NCBI GenBank assembly: GCA_903939735.1
Contig: CAJAIA010000022.1
Coordinates: 99,996-163,995 of the forward strand
Length of the DNA stretch: 64,000 nucleotides
DNA from: an uncultured Ignavibacteria bacterium
GTDB taxonomy: Bacteria > Bacteroidota > Ignavibacteria > Kapaibacteriales > Kapaibacteriaceae
Direction: 5' to 3'
The notes under the pieces: model-generated
Databases searched by the model: none
What the model was told of the DNA's origin: nothing
What the model saw: the letters and a program-made list of their open reading frames with translations, nothing else
Made by a program: the position numbers and the translations under genes
Part shown: piece after piece, positions 54,368 through 62,665 of the stretch
Numbering within the stretch: position 1 is the first letter of the stretch
Layout: every line of letters begins with the position of its first letter

Positions 54368-55696
54368 ATGCGCATTACGGTTATCGGTGCCGCCAAGAGC
54401 GGACTAGCAGCGGCGGAACTCGCCCATCGTCAGGGACACGACGTATTTGTCACGGAAGCCAAGTCGGCTGATCATGCAGCAGATGCAGCGGCACTCCTTA
54501 CGTCGCATGGCATTGCCGCGGAGTTTGGCGGACACACGCAACGTGCACTCGAAGCAGACATGATCATCGTCTCGCCTGGGGTGCCCCCTTCCCATACACT
54601 GCGCATGCAAGCATCGCAGAATGGTGTTGAAGTGATAGGTGAGCTCGAGTATGCAAGTCGCTTTCTCACAAACCCGATCGTTGCGATCACGGGCACCAAC
54701 GGGAAGACCACTACAACGGCACTCACAGCCAAAGTGCTCTCCGACGGCGGCAAGCCAGCAGTAGCGGCAGGCAACATTGGAACGCCACTGAGTTCACTCG
54801 TTGACGTGATCGATCCATCGACCATCATCGTTGCAGAGTGCAGCTCATATCAGCTCGACACAACGACGACGTTCCGTCCGCACGTGAGTATGATCTTGAA
54901 CATCACGCCAGATCATCTCACCTATCACGGGACATTTCAACAGTACGTTGATGCGAAGTGGAAAATTGTTGCGAACCAACAGGCCAACGACGTTGTAATT
55001 TTGAATGCCGATGATGCACATGTAGCTAACGCAGCATCGGTAGCTCGGGGTATGGTACGCTACTTCAGTCTTCGTCAAGAAGTCGAAGGAGCATTCGTCC
55101 GGGGGGACGAAATCATACTTCGGGACCAGCAGCATAACGAGGAGATCCTCATGGCCTTGCGACGTCTAGGTCTGCCAGGAGCGCATAACTCTGCGAACTC
55201 CATGGCGGCAACTCTCGCGGCGCGTGCATTCGAAGTGCGCAACGAGAACATCCGCGATTCGCTCATGTCGTTTAACGGCGTTGAGCACCGATTAGAAGCC
55301 GTGCGCACGCATCGCGGCATTCGCTACATCAACGACTCCAAAGCAACGAACGTCAACGCAGCATGGTTTGCGTTGTCGAGCTTTGACCACCCGATCGTGT
55401 GGATTGCCGGAGGGCGTGGCGACAACAACAACTACACTGAGCTCGACGAGCTGGTAGCCGCCAATGTAAAGGCGGTCGTGTGTGTTGGCGAAGATGCCGA
55501 TGCCATCTTCAACCACTGGTGTCTGTCGAAGCGGTGCGTCAAGGCTGCATCACTCGAAGAGGCCGTTCGAGCAGCAGCAGATCTGGCGGTTGCCGACGAC
55601 GTTGTGCTGTTCTCTCCAGCGTGCAAGTCCTTCGACATGTTCGCTAACTACGAAGAGCGCGGCCGGGCGTTTAAGCAATTCGTTACGGCGCTGTAA
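54368..55696 (+). CDS. murD: UDP-N-acetylmuramoyl-L-alanine--D-glutamate ligase
   Basis: Adds D-glutamate to the peptidoglycan precursor stem in the cytoplasm. The 442 residues show the N-terminal UDP-binding Rossmann domain (VIGAAKSGLAAAELAHRQGHDV), the ATP P-loop GTNGKTTTTALTAKV near 115, the ECSSYQLDT motif near 158, NITPDHLTYHG near 180, and the C-terminal HRLEAVRTHRGIRYINDSKATN and LFSPACKSFDMFANYEERG. The other mur genes are not in the window, so murD is separate from a dcw cluster here. Confidence 0.96.
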   Translation: MRITVIGAAKSGLAAAELAHRQGHDVFVTEAKSADHAADAAALLTSHGIAAEFGGHTQRALEADMIIVSPGVPPSHTLRMQASQNGVEVIGELEYASRFLTNPIVAITGTNGKTTTTALTAKVLSDGGKPAVAAGNIGTPLSSLVDVIDPSTIIVAECSSYQLDTTTTFRPHVSMILNITPDHLTYHGTFQQYVDAKWKIVANQQANDVVILNADDAHVANAASVARGMVRYFSLRQEVEGAFVRGDEIILRDQQHNEEILMALRRLGLPGAHNSANSMAATLAARAFEVRNENIRDSLMSFNGVEHRLEAVRTHRGIRYINDSKATNVNAAWFALSSFDHPIVWIAGGRGDNNNYTELDELVAANVKAVVCVGEDADAIFNHWCLSKRCVKAASLEEAVRAAADLAVADDVVLFSPACKSFDMFANYEERGRAFKQFVTAL

Positions 55697-55829
55697 CCAG
55701 CACTCCACTGATATGAGGCTGTTGTCCGTGCCCTATTGGGGGCAGTTCTCAACATAGGGATCTGCTTCTAGGGCTTATGGGTATATTTTTCGTATTCTCG
55801 GTTATAGTATACAGTTACATAGCAACAAC

Positions 55830-58181
55830 GTGCAATTGATCATCGCGAGATTAGCCGTCATCCTTGTGATGATTCTGCATGTGGTCTGCCTCGGAGCACA
55901 GACCATCATTGCAACAAACCATACATCTTTGAAGTATGGCGCTGATGCGTTTAGCAGGGCAATCCGTGTGGATTCAGCCACGTGCCTCGTTGTCGGAGAC
56001 AACGGACGATATGCATCTGTGGACTTGCGTACTGGCATTGCCGCGTGGGACAGCGTATCGTTACGCGTTCCCCTTGTTGACGCCAGTTTGCGGGAAGGCA
56101 ACCTCCTTTTGTTGAGCCGTCGAGGTACAGTCTACATCAAAGGCGGTGACATAGGGGTTCCGGAGCTGCAGATTCCTGACACTGCAGTTTGCACCTCTAT
56201 AGCATTCAGACAAGAAGATATCGTTGTAACAACCAAGAGCGGGAATGTCTGGGCGTATAACAAGGATAGGCCTGAGCCATGGATGCTCGAAGCAACGTTC
56301 GACGCATCGTTGAACGCTGTGCGCACAAACCAGAGCTACTCTGTCGTCGTTGGTACGCGGGGCTTCGTTGCACTCTGGGATAACGTAACGGAACGCTGGT
56401 CTCAAGTGACCGATGACTCATTGCGTGGCGACCATGCGTGCGTTATGCTGCGTGATAGGGACTTCTTCGTCGGATCTGATTCTGGATTCATTTATCGCGT
56501 CGATGCACACACCAAGGTCGTTAAACAAATCAGGCTTCAACAACCATTTCGTTTTCCAGTTGACGCCGGCGCGGAACGTCCTGATAGAACGTTATCGATC
56601 ACGGAGTCCTCAAACGGACGCATCATATGCGTTGGTTACTATGCATTCTCGTCGATTGGCTGTTACTCGTTGAGTGCTGATGGAGATAGTCTTGAAAGGA
56701 CTCCGTACCTCGTCGCGATCGACGATCTCTCTCGCAGCCCAGAGTCATACGTATTGCACGTCACCACGAACGGTGATACATCGAGAGTTGTGACGAAACA
56801 GGGCACAACGAGCCCTGCTTTCGTTCTATCTCACCATGCATCTGCGACACGATGGAATGCTCTGGTTGTCACAGGCAGATTTGGTGCGATCAGAACCGAA
56901 ATGAGTGACTCATTGATTTGCTATGACGAGATGATTTCAGGTGTATTCAGCAGTAGCGATGAACTGAGAACGTTGCGAGTGCGCAGACCTCGTCCGCTCT
57001 GGAGGAACGTTGATTCCGCAGCTCGCACCTTTGTGTGCACCCAGCCCAACGACGAGCTCCACGCTGCAAATGACACGCTGAGCACCCTTCGTGGATTATA
57101 TAGACTATCGTACGCAGGGGGCGACACGATCATAATGTCTGGCGACTCTGCACGCATCGCTGTCAGTGTAGATGCTGGAGCAATGTGGCGCATTGGAACA
57201 CTCCCAATACCATCTTCAAGCGGAATCGTGTTCAACCCGCGAAGTGGTATCGTAGGATCAACTATTGTTGTAAATCAGGCCAACACGCTGTTTGTGGGTA
57301 ACATTGATAGCATGGACTTTAGAGAAGTAGTGCAAAACAGGAGCGGTATCGATGTTATAACACGAACACACATGAGCTCAACGGATGAGGACAGATTCTG
57401 TGTTCTTCGCACTGACTTCGTAGGCGATGCTAAGGTTCGGTGTGTTGTTGAGGAATGGACTGTCGATCACGACTCAATCAAGCACGTGCAGGATGTTGCC
57501 ATTCCAGATGCCCATATACAAGACATTCAGCTCTTCGTGAGTAACTCAGTGTTATCGTATGTGACGTGCCTCTGGGACGAGATGGATTCTTCAGCAGTGT
57601 CGAATCTCTTGGTGCGCTATGTAGGTCGCGATTGGATAGTAGATACGATGTTTGTGCGCGTTAGCCCATCCAACTTCGAGAAGCTCCGAGCCCCTCAAAC
57701 ACCAACGCTGTTCCCGTTCGGTGATACAGTTCTCTCGTCCTATGGAAGCGATGGCGTTCATTTATGTAGCATCGATGGTGGCCGAACCTGGCAGTTTGTC
57801 GCGGAGGATTTTACATCATCCCCACGGCGCTCAACGGCTGTCTGTGTAAGTAATAGTAGGGTTGTCATGGCCGGTGGATTTTCATGGCTTGCATCGTTCA
57901 AGATTCCGGGTATCGTGACCAGTGTTGCTGAAGAGACAGGACAACTTGACACATCTGAATGCTCCGGAAGTTTGACGTGGAATCCGTCACTGATCTATGA
58001 CATCTACAACCTCCAAGGACAGCGGATAGCAACTTCCGCACGAATTGAATCTGGGCATGTTCTGATGAGTGACGATCTGACACTTGCCGATGGGGTTGTA
58101 GTAGCGAAGTGCACAACTCAACAGCGGCAGCCCTTCATAGCTATTCTTCGTGACAGCAAGATCATCGGTGTAAATCGCTGA
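55830..58181 (+). CDS. large secreted protein, probable beta-propeller with sorting-type C-terminus, unusual codon use
   Basis: 783 residues from a GTG at 55830 (alternatives are the TTG at 55836 and later ATGs). A signal peptide (LAVILVMILHVVCLGAQ) is followed by WD/YVTN-like repeats (SATCLVVGDNGRYASVDL, VVVGTRGFVALWDN, DFFVGSDSGFIYRVD, GVHLCSIDGGRTWQFVAEDF). The end (IYDIYNLQGQRIATSARI; LADGVVVAKC) resembles T9SS sorting domains. No specific family was recognised. Codon use differs from its neighbours: AGA and AGG arginine codons and ATA are frequent, while flanking genes use CGT/CGC. Together with 133- and 228-base gaps on either side this suggests a relatively recent acquisition, though no mobile element is visible. 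Confidence 0.6.
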   Translation: MQLIIARLAVILVMILHVVCLGAQTIIATNHTSLKYGADAFSRAIRVDSATCLVVGDNGRYASVDLRTGIAAWDSVSLRVPLVDASLREGNLLLLSRRGTVYIKGGDIGVPELQIPDTAVCTSIAFRQEDIVVTTKSGNVWAYNKDRPEPWMLEATFDASLNAVRTNQSYSVVVGTRGFVALWDNVTERWSQVTDDSLRGDHACVMLRDRDFFVGSDSGFIYRVDAHTKVVKQIRLQQPFRFPVDAGAERPDRTLSITESSNGRIICVGYYAFSSIGCYSLSADGDSLERTPYLVAIDDLSRSPESYVLHVTTNGDTSRVVTKQGTTSPAFVLSHHASATRWNALVVTGRFGAIRTEMSDSLICYDEMISGVFSSSDELRTLRVRRPRPLWRNVDSAARTFVCTQPNDELHAANDTLSTLRGLYRLSYAGGDTIIMSGDSARIAVSVDAGAMWRIGTLPIPSSSGIVFNPRSGIVGSTIVVNQANTLFVGNIDSMDFREVVQNRSGIDVITRTHMSSTDEDRFCVLRTDFVGDAKVRCVVEEWTVDHDSIKHVQDVAIPDAHIQDIQLFVSNSVLSYVTCLWDEMDSSAVSNLLVRYVGRDWIVDTMFVRVSPSNFEKLRAPQTPTLFPFGDTVLSSYGSDGVHLCSIDGGRTWQFVAEDFTSSPRRSTAVCVSNSRVVMAGGFSWLASFKIPGIVTSVAEETGQLDTSECSGSLTWNPSLIYDIYNLQGQRIATSARIESGHVLMSDDLTLADGVVVAKCTTQQRQPFIAILRDSKIIGVNR

Positions 58182-58398
58182 ATTGCCCGATGTTAGGATA
58201 TGGGGCTTGCATTCCCCAATGTGTTGTGATTCTGTAACGACACGCAACTTGCATTGAGTGGCTTCAAACCCAATCAAGCTCGACACAGCGTATCACTCCT
58301 GGTCAGTAGCAGAACTTCGGAACTTGGCATAGCAACCTATCGTTACGTTTGTGGTGCGGAAAACGCATTTCCCTGCCAAGTCAAAGAACACAAACTGT

Positions 58399-58406
58399 TA
58401 GATTTG
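58399..58406 (+). promoter_or_regulatory. -7 box of a leaderless promoter (ABC operon)
   Basis: TAGATTTG followed by TGC and ATG at 58410; spacing four, identical to the other leaderless starts. Confidence 0.6.
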
Positions 58407-58409
58407 TGC

Positions 58410-59327
58410 ATGCCTGATCCTGCGATCGCGATTCGCGACCTCCATAAGTCGTATGGCAGCTTCAATGCTGTAAACGGACTTTCTCTTACTGTCGAACAAG
58501 GTGACGTCTACGGCTTTCTGGGACCAAACGGTGCCGGGAAGAGTACGACCATCCGGATGCTGATGACGCTGATTCGTCCGTCGTCGGGCAGCATCAAGGT
58601 GTTCGGGATGGACCTTGCCACACACCGTGCAGACATTCTGCGTCGCATCGGCGCAATTGTTGAACGTCCGGACTTCTACAACTACCTCACAGCACGAAAA
58701 AACCTGGAACTCGTCGGACGCCTGAGCGGCGCCGATGTGTCGAAGGCGAGCGTCGATCGCGTGCTCGGTATCGTAGGCCTCGGTCAGCGCACCGACAGCA
58801 AGGTCAAGACGTTTTCACACGGCATGAAGCAGCGCTTGGGTATTGCTCAGGCTCTGCTGCACAATCCCGATCTCATCGTCCTCGACGAACCAACAACGGG
58901 ACTCGATCCGCAGGGCATGGTGGATATCCGCGACCTCATTCTTGAGCTGTCGCAGGATCATCGCAAGACCGTGTTTCTGTCGTCACACATTCTGCCAGAA
59001 GTTGAACTCACTGCAAACCGCATGGTGATCATCAACCGCGGCAAGGCAGTGATCGAGGGATCCGTCCAGGATCTTCTCAACAACGGTCGACTGAAAGTCA
59101 CGATTGAAACATCCGAAGTCACACGCGCGCAACAACTGCTGCGCGAATCGTCACTCGGCGATAAGCTGCAATCGGTGACACAAGGAGAACTCATTATCAT
59201 GCTCGAGCGCCACGAGATTGCCGGCGTCGTCCAGCTGCTCACGTCGAACAACATTCCCCTCTCGGCCGTCACCCCTGTGCGATCGCTCGAAGAGTACTTC
59301 ATCTCTCTCACGCAGGAGGTCGCATGA
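58410..59327 (+). CDS. ABC transporter ATP-binding protein
   Basis: 305 residues from the ATG at 58410 (MPDPAIAIRDLHKSYG); an open frame from 58254 is rejected because it crosses the promoter and has no family resemblance. Walker A is GPNGAGKSTT, the signature FSHGMKQRLGIAQALLHNP replaces LSGGQ with FSHGM as in many ABC-2 exporters, Walker B is LIVLDEPTTGLDP, and the H-loop is FLSSHIL. The C-terminal 80 residues form the extra domain of the CcmA/BcrA-type exporters. The permease gene overlaps by 4 bases. Confidence 0.93.
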   Translation: MPDPAIAIRDLHKSYGSFNAVNGLSLTVEQGDVYGFLGPNGAGKSTTIRMLMTLIRPSSGSIKVFGMDLATHRADILRRIGAIVERPDFYNYLTARKNLELVGRLSGADVSKASVDRVLGIVGLGQRTDSKVKTFSHGMKQRLGIAQALLHNPDLIVLDEPTTGLDPQGMVDIRDLILELSQDHRKTVFLSSHILPEVELTANRMVIINRGKAVIEGSVQDLLNNGRLKVTIETSEVTRAQQLLRESSLGDKLQSVTQGELIIMLERHEIAGVVQLLTSNNIPLSAVTPVRSLEEYFISLTQEVA

Positions 59328-60193
59328 TGCTCACCGCCTATCGTGTCGAAATGGAGAAGGTGTTCTCGAAGTGGCGCACCTATATCGGCTTTATCGCACT
59401 TGGTGCGTTAATCCCGATCATCGTCATCGCACTTGGTATTGAGGGACAGGATTACCTCAACATCATCACGCAGCAGTTCGGCTCGCAGTTCGATTTCAAG
59501 GGCAAGCTGATCAACGGATACACGGTGTCCTTCATCATCTTCGCTGCCCTCTACGTGCATGTACCGTTTATGATCACGCTGGTGGCCGGTGAAGTGCTTG
59601 CCGGCGAGGCCACGTCGGGAACATACCGACTGATCCTCACGCGCCCCATTTCACGTGCAACAATGGTCACGGCGAAATACCTCGCAGTTCTGACATACAC
59701 CGTCTCACTCGTGTTCTTCATGGCAATCATGTCGCTCGGACTTGGCATTCCGATTCTGGGTACCGACTCATTGCTTGTGATCCGAAGCGAGACGATCACG
59801 ATTCTCTCTGCAGATGATTTGTTGTGGCGATTCATCCTCGCCTACATCTACGCGGCAATGTCGATGGTCACGGTTGCAAGCGTTGCCTTCCTGTTCTCAT
59901 CGCTGGTTGAAAACGCGATCGGTCCGATCATGACGACGATGTCGATCATTATCGGCATGACGATTATCTCGGCAATCGACGTTCCGATCTTCGACTACCT
60001 CCGTCCGCTGTTCTTTACCAATCACATGAACGGATGGAAATTCTTCTTCGATGTGCCGGCCGATGCGGAATCGATGAAGTATGCAGCCGACTGGTCGCGC
60101 ATCGCCATCTCTGGTAGCGTGCTGATGCTCCACATCGTTGGATGCTTCGTCGCTGCACAACTTATTATTCGCCGAAAGGACATCCTTACATGA
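59324..60193 (+). CDS. ABC-2 type transporter permease
   Basis: 289 residues with about six membrane helices (YIGFIALGALIPIIVIALG; VSFIIFAALYVHVPFMITLVAG; VSLVFFMAIMSLGLGI; SMVTVASVAFLFSSLVENAI; TTMSIIIGMTIISAI; SGSVLMLHIVGCFVAAQL). The stretch GEVLAGEATSGTYRLILTRPISR is typical of ABC-2 permeases. With the preceding ATPase it should form an exporter. The next gene, LolA-like, begins 4 bases before this stop, so the three are translationally coupled. Confidence 0.88.
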   Translation: MMLTAYRVEMEKVFSKWRTYIGFIALGALIPIIVIALGIEGQDYLNIITQQFGSQFDFKGKLINGYTVSFIIFAALYVHVPFMITLVAGEVLAGEATSGTYRLILTRPISRATMVTAKYLAVLTYTVSLVFFMAIMSLGLGIPILGTDSLLVIRSETITILSADDLLWRFILAYIYAAMSMVTVASVAFLFSSLVENAIGPIMTTMSIIIGMTIISAIDVPIFDYLRPLFFTNHMNGWKFFFDVPADAESMKYAADWSRIAISGSVLMLHIVGCFVAAQLIIRRKDILT

Positions 60194-60840
60194 TGCGTGT
60201 GACCTTGCTCATCGTGCTCACTGCGCTCTCTGCATCGTTCACGTATGCACGCACAGCCGATGCACTCCTGAAGGAGCTTCGTGCAAAGATGACGCGCGCA
60301 AAGTCCTACACGGCGCAACTCAAGATCAAGGTGGATGTACCCTTTATGCGTGTGCCAGATATGACGGCTACGCTCAAGCATACAGCACCTGACAAGACTA
60401 CTATCGATGCACCAGGGTTTGCGATGCTCCCAAAGGACGGCGTCGATCTCGGCGCACTCAAGTTGCTGTCGAAGGACTTCACGGCGATCGACATGGGCGT
60501 TGAGAACTCGATGCGCAAAATCAAGGTGCTCCCAAGCGACGAATCCTCCGATATCGTCGTGGCAACGATCTGGGTCGACACCACAGCCATGGTCGCTCGT
60601 AAGGTAATCTCCACCACAAAGAAGGCTGGAACGGTAACCATTGAGCTCTCGTACGACAACGCGAAGGCTCGCTCGTATGCCCTGCCGTCGTTCACGAAGA
60701 TCTCGATGGAGATGGATGCGCTCAAGATTCCGAAGTCTATCTCCGGCGACTTCGATGGCAACAGCCGCAAACCAGCCGCAAAGCCAGGTCCGGTAAAAGC
60801 CACCGTACAGGTCTGGTACGAATCCTACGTCATCAAGTAA
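60190..60840 (+). CDS. LolA-like periplasmic carrier protein linked to an ABC exporter
   Basis: 216 residues from the ATG at 60190 (a second ATG follows at once). Signal peptide LLIVLTALSASFTYA, then an amphipathic start (ALLKELRAKMTRAKSYTAQLKIKVDV) and alternating beta strands (IKVLPSDESSDIVVATIWVDTT; TVTIELSYDNAKARSYALPS) of the LolA/LolB fold. Gene coupling to the ABC permease suggests that a substrate handed over by the exporter is carried across the periplasm, in the manner of LolCDE-LolA, but substrate and identity with true LolA are not established. Confidence 0.75.
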   Translation: MMRVTLLIVLTALSASFTYARTADALLKELRAKMTRAKSYTAQLKIKVDVPFMRVPDMTATLKHTAPDKTTIDAPGFAMLPKDGVDLGALKLLSKDFTAIDMGVENSMRKIKVLPSDESSDIVVATIWVDTTAMVARKVISTTKKAGTVTIELSYDNAKARSYALPSFTKISMEMDALKIPKSISGDFDGNSRKPAAKPGPVKATVQVWYESYVIK

Positions 60841-60855
60841 GTCGCTCGCACGTCA

Positions 60856-61287
60856 ATGCGTGAAGACACCATGACAGGGGGCCTGACGGCATTCATCGAT
60901 CGTCATCATGCGCGTATGCTGCGTATCGGATTTGCGATCGTCTTCTTCTGGTTCGGCATCCTCAAGCCGTTTCACCTGAGTCCAGCTAGCCACCTGGTTG
61001 ACAGCACCCTGGGCTGGATCCCGTTCGATAACGTTCCCACGCTCCTTGGCATCTGGGAGTGCATGATCGGCATCATGTTCCTCGTTCCACGCTGGACGAA
61101 GGTGACGATGGTCATGTTCCTACTGCATATGGCGGGTACGATCATGCCGCTCATCCTTCTTCCGGAGGATACATTCCTCACATGGCCATACCAGCTCTCC
61201 CTCGAGGGACAGTACATCCTGAAGAACTTCGTGTTCCTTGGCGCAGGTGCTTCGCTCTGGGCGTCGTGGAAGAGGAACGGACAGTAA
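60856..61287 (+). CDS. DoxX-like membrane protein
   Basis: 143 residues with four membrane helices (IGFAIVFFWFGILKPF; PTLLGIWECMIGIMFLV; VTMVMFLLHMAGTIMPLIL; ILKNFVFLGAGASLWAS), resembling the DoxX/YkgB group. ATG at 60856 or 60871 (sixth codon). Fourth gene of the ABC operon, 15 bases after the LolA-like stop. Function unknown. Confidence 0.7.
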   Translation: MREDTMTGGLTAFIDRHHARMLRIGFAIVFFWFGILKPFHLSPASHLVDSTLGWIPFDNVPTLLGIWECMIGIMFLVPRWTKVTMVMFLLHMAGTIMPLILLPEDTFLTWPYQLSLEGQYILKNFVFLGAGASLWASWKRNGQ

Positions 61288-61296
61288 TCCGATCCC

Positions 61297-62067
61297 TTAC
61301 GGATTCAGCACGATGCCGACCGGACAGTGATCACTGCCCATGACGTCGGGCGCAATCCACGCATTCTTAAGCGCAGGACGCAGATCGTCGGTGATGAAGT
61401 GATAGTCGATGCGCCATCCAACATTGCGCTCGCGTGCACGCGTGAAGTAGTCCCAGTACGAGTAATGATCTGGCTCTTCAGGATGGTACTCACGGAACGT
61501 ATCAACCCAACCCGATGCAACCATTGTGTCGAGCACGGCACGTTCTTCGGGTAAGAACCCGGTGTTCCCTTCGTTCTCTTTCGGACGTGCGAGATCGATA
61601 GGGTTGTGTGCGATGTTGTAATCACCACACACCACGATTCGCCGGCCCCCTGCCCGCTGCTCGTTGCAGCGTGCGAGCAATGCATCGTAGAAGCGCAGCT
61701 TGAATGGCACGCGCTTGTTCTCGCTTGACCCGTTGGGGAAATAGACGTTGTAGAGGATGAATTCGCCGAAGTCGACTTCGAGGATGCGGCCTTCACCATC
61801 GAACTCTTCGATGCCGATTTTCTCGGTGACGTTCTCTGGTTTGATGCGCGTGAATACGCCGACACCACTATAGCCACTCTTGATGGAACATGAGTGGAAG
61901 TAGCTATGATAGCCGGGAATGTTCTTCAGCTCGTCTGGGATCTTGTCGACGTCGGCCTTCGTCTCCTGCACGCAGATCACATCGGCCTTGGTGGAGTTGA
62001 ACCACTCCATGAAGCCCTTCTTCTGCACAGCACGGATGCCGTTGACATTCCAACTAATGATCTTCAT
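61297..62067 (-). CDS. xth: exodeoxyribonuclease III (AP endonuclease family 1)
   Basis: Cuts DNA at abasic sites and removes 3' blocking groups in base excision repair. The 256 residues show the family landmarks: MKIISWNVNGIRAV at the start, CVQETKAD near 32 with the metal-binding Glu, YSGVGVFTR near 65, VVCGDYNIAHNPIDLARP with catalytic Asp/Asn near 146, WRIDYHFITDDL near 222, and GSDHCPVGIVL at the end with the catalytic Asp-His. The start overlaps the pyrE stop by 4 bases. Confidence 0.95.
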   Translation of the reverse strand: MKIISWNVNGIRAVQKKGFMEWFNSTKADVICVQETKADVDKIPDELKNIPGYHSYFHSCSIKSGYSGVGVFTRIKPENVTEKIGIEEFDGEGRILEVDFGEFILYNVYFPNGSSENKRVPFKLRFYDALLARCNEQRAGGRRIVVCGDYNIAHNPIDLARPKENEGNTGFLPEERAVLDTMVASGWVDTFREYHPEEPDHYSYWDYFTRARERNVGWRIDYHFITDDLRPALKNAWIAPDVMGSDHCPVGIVLNP

Positions 62068-62588
62068 CGTCCTGCTTTGAGTTCGGTCATCGTAAAGAGT
62101 GCGCTAAGTTCGAACCCAGCTTCACGCAGCTTCTCACGTCCACCCTGTTCACGGTCGATCACACACACGACATGATTCGTGAGCGCGCCGAGATTCTTGA
62201 GATCATCGCCACTCATGATTACCTGACCACCGCTCGTAATCACATCTTCGACGATGAGCACGCGCTTGCCTGAAATGTCTGGTCCTTCAGCAAGCTTACA
62301 TGTGCCGTAGTCCTTGGCTTTCTTGCGTACGAACACGGCAGGAATACCGGTGCGCAGTGAAAGCGCGGTCGCAATGGCAAGTCCGCCCATCTCGAGTCCG
62401 GCCAGGACTTCTGTCCCTTCAGGGATCAGCGACACCATGTGCTCGGCGATGGAAGCGAGAATCGCTGGATCGCTCTCGAATTGATACTTATCGAAGTACT
62501 CGTTGCTGGTAATGCCACTGCGAAGCTTGAACTCGCCAGTGATGTGCGCAACGTCGTAGATGGCTGTGCAAAGGTCGTGTCGTGTCAT
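62064..62588 (-). CDS. pyrE: orotate phosphoribosyltransferase
   Basis: Joins orotate to PRPP to make OMP, the substrate of PyrF (36941-37699). The 174 residues contain the PRPP loop RVLIVEDVITSGGQV near 112, VLAGLEMGGLAIATAL near 58 and VFVRKKAKDYGTCK near 85. A weak -7-like sequence (TAATTTCA on the minus strand) ends 4 bases before the ATG, so this mRNA may also be leaderless. It heads a two-gene unit with xth and is shielded from the upstream gene by a strong terminator. Confidence 0.94.
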   Translation of the reverse strand: MTRHDLCTAIYDVAHITGEFKLRSGITSNEYFDKYQFESDPAILASIAEHMVSLIPEGTEVLAGLEMGGLAIATALSLRTGIPAVFVRKKAKDYGTCKLAEGPDISGKRVLIVEDVITSGGQVIMSGDDLKNLGALTNHVVCVIDREQGGREKLREAGFELSALFTMTELKAGR

Positions 62589-62605
62589 GACATGAAATTA
62601 CGACG

Positions 62606-62639
62606 AACGCGGCGCATCGACTGAGCGATGCGCCGCGTT
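62606..62639 (-). terminator. strong hairpin between the Ig-repeat gene and pyrE
   Basis: A perfect 14-base stem (AACGCGGCGCATCG / CGATGCGCCGCGTT) with a 6-base loop lies 27 bases after the stop at 62666 on the minus strand. There is no U-tract, but the stem is very stable. Confidence 0.65.
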
Positions 62640-62665
62640 GTGGAAAAGTCTATGCGGCCTGCGAG

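Noticed and set aside
58182..58398. Possible small gene between the secreted protein and the ABC operon.
   Set aside because: The frame has no start with a ribosome site or promoter geometry and no recognisable product; only a short repeated CTTGCATTG is seen.
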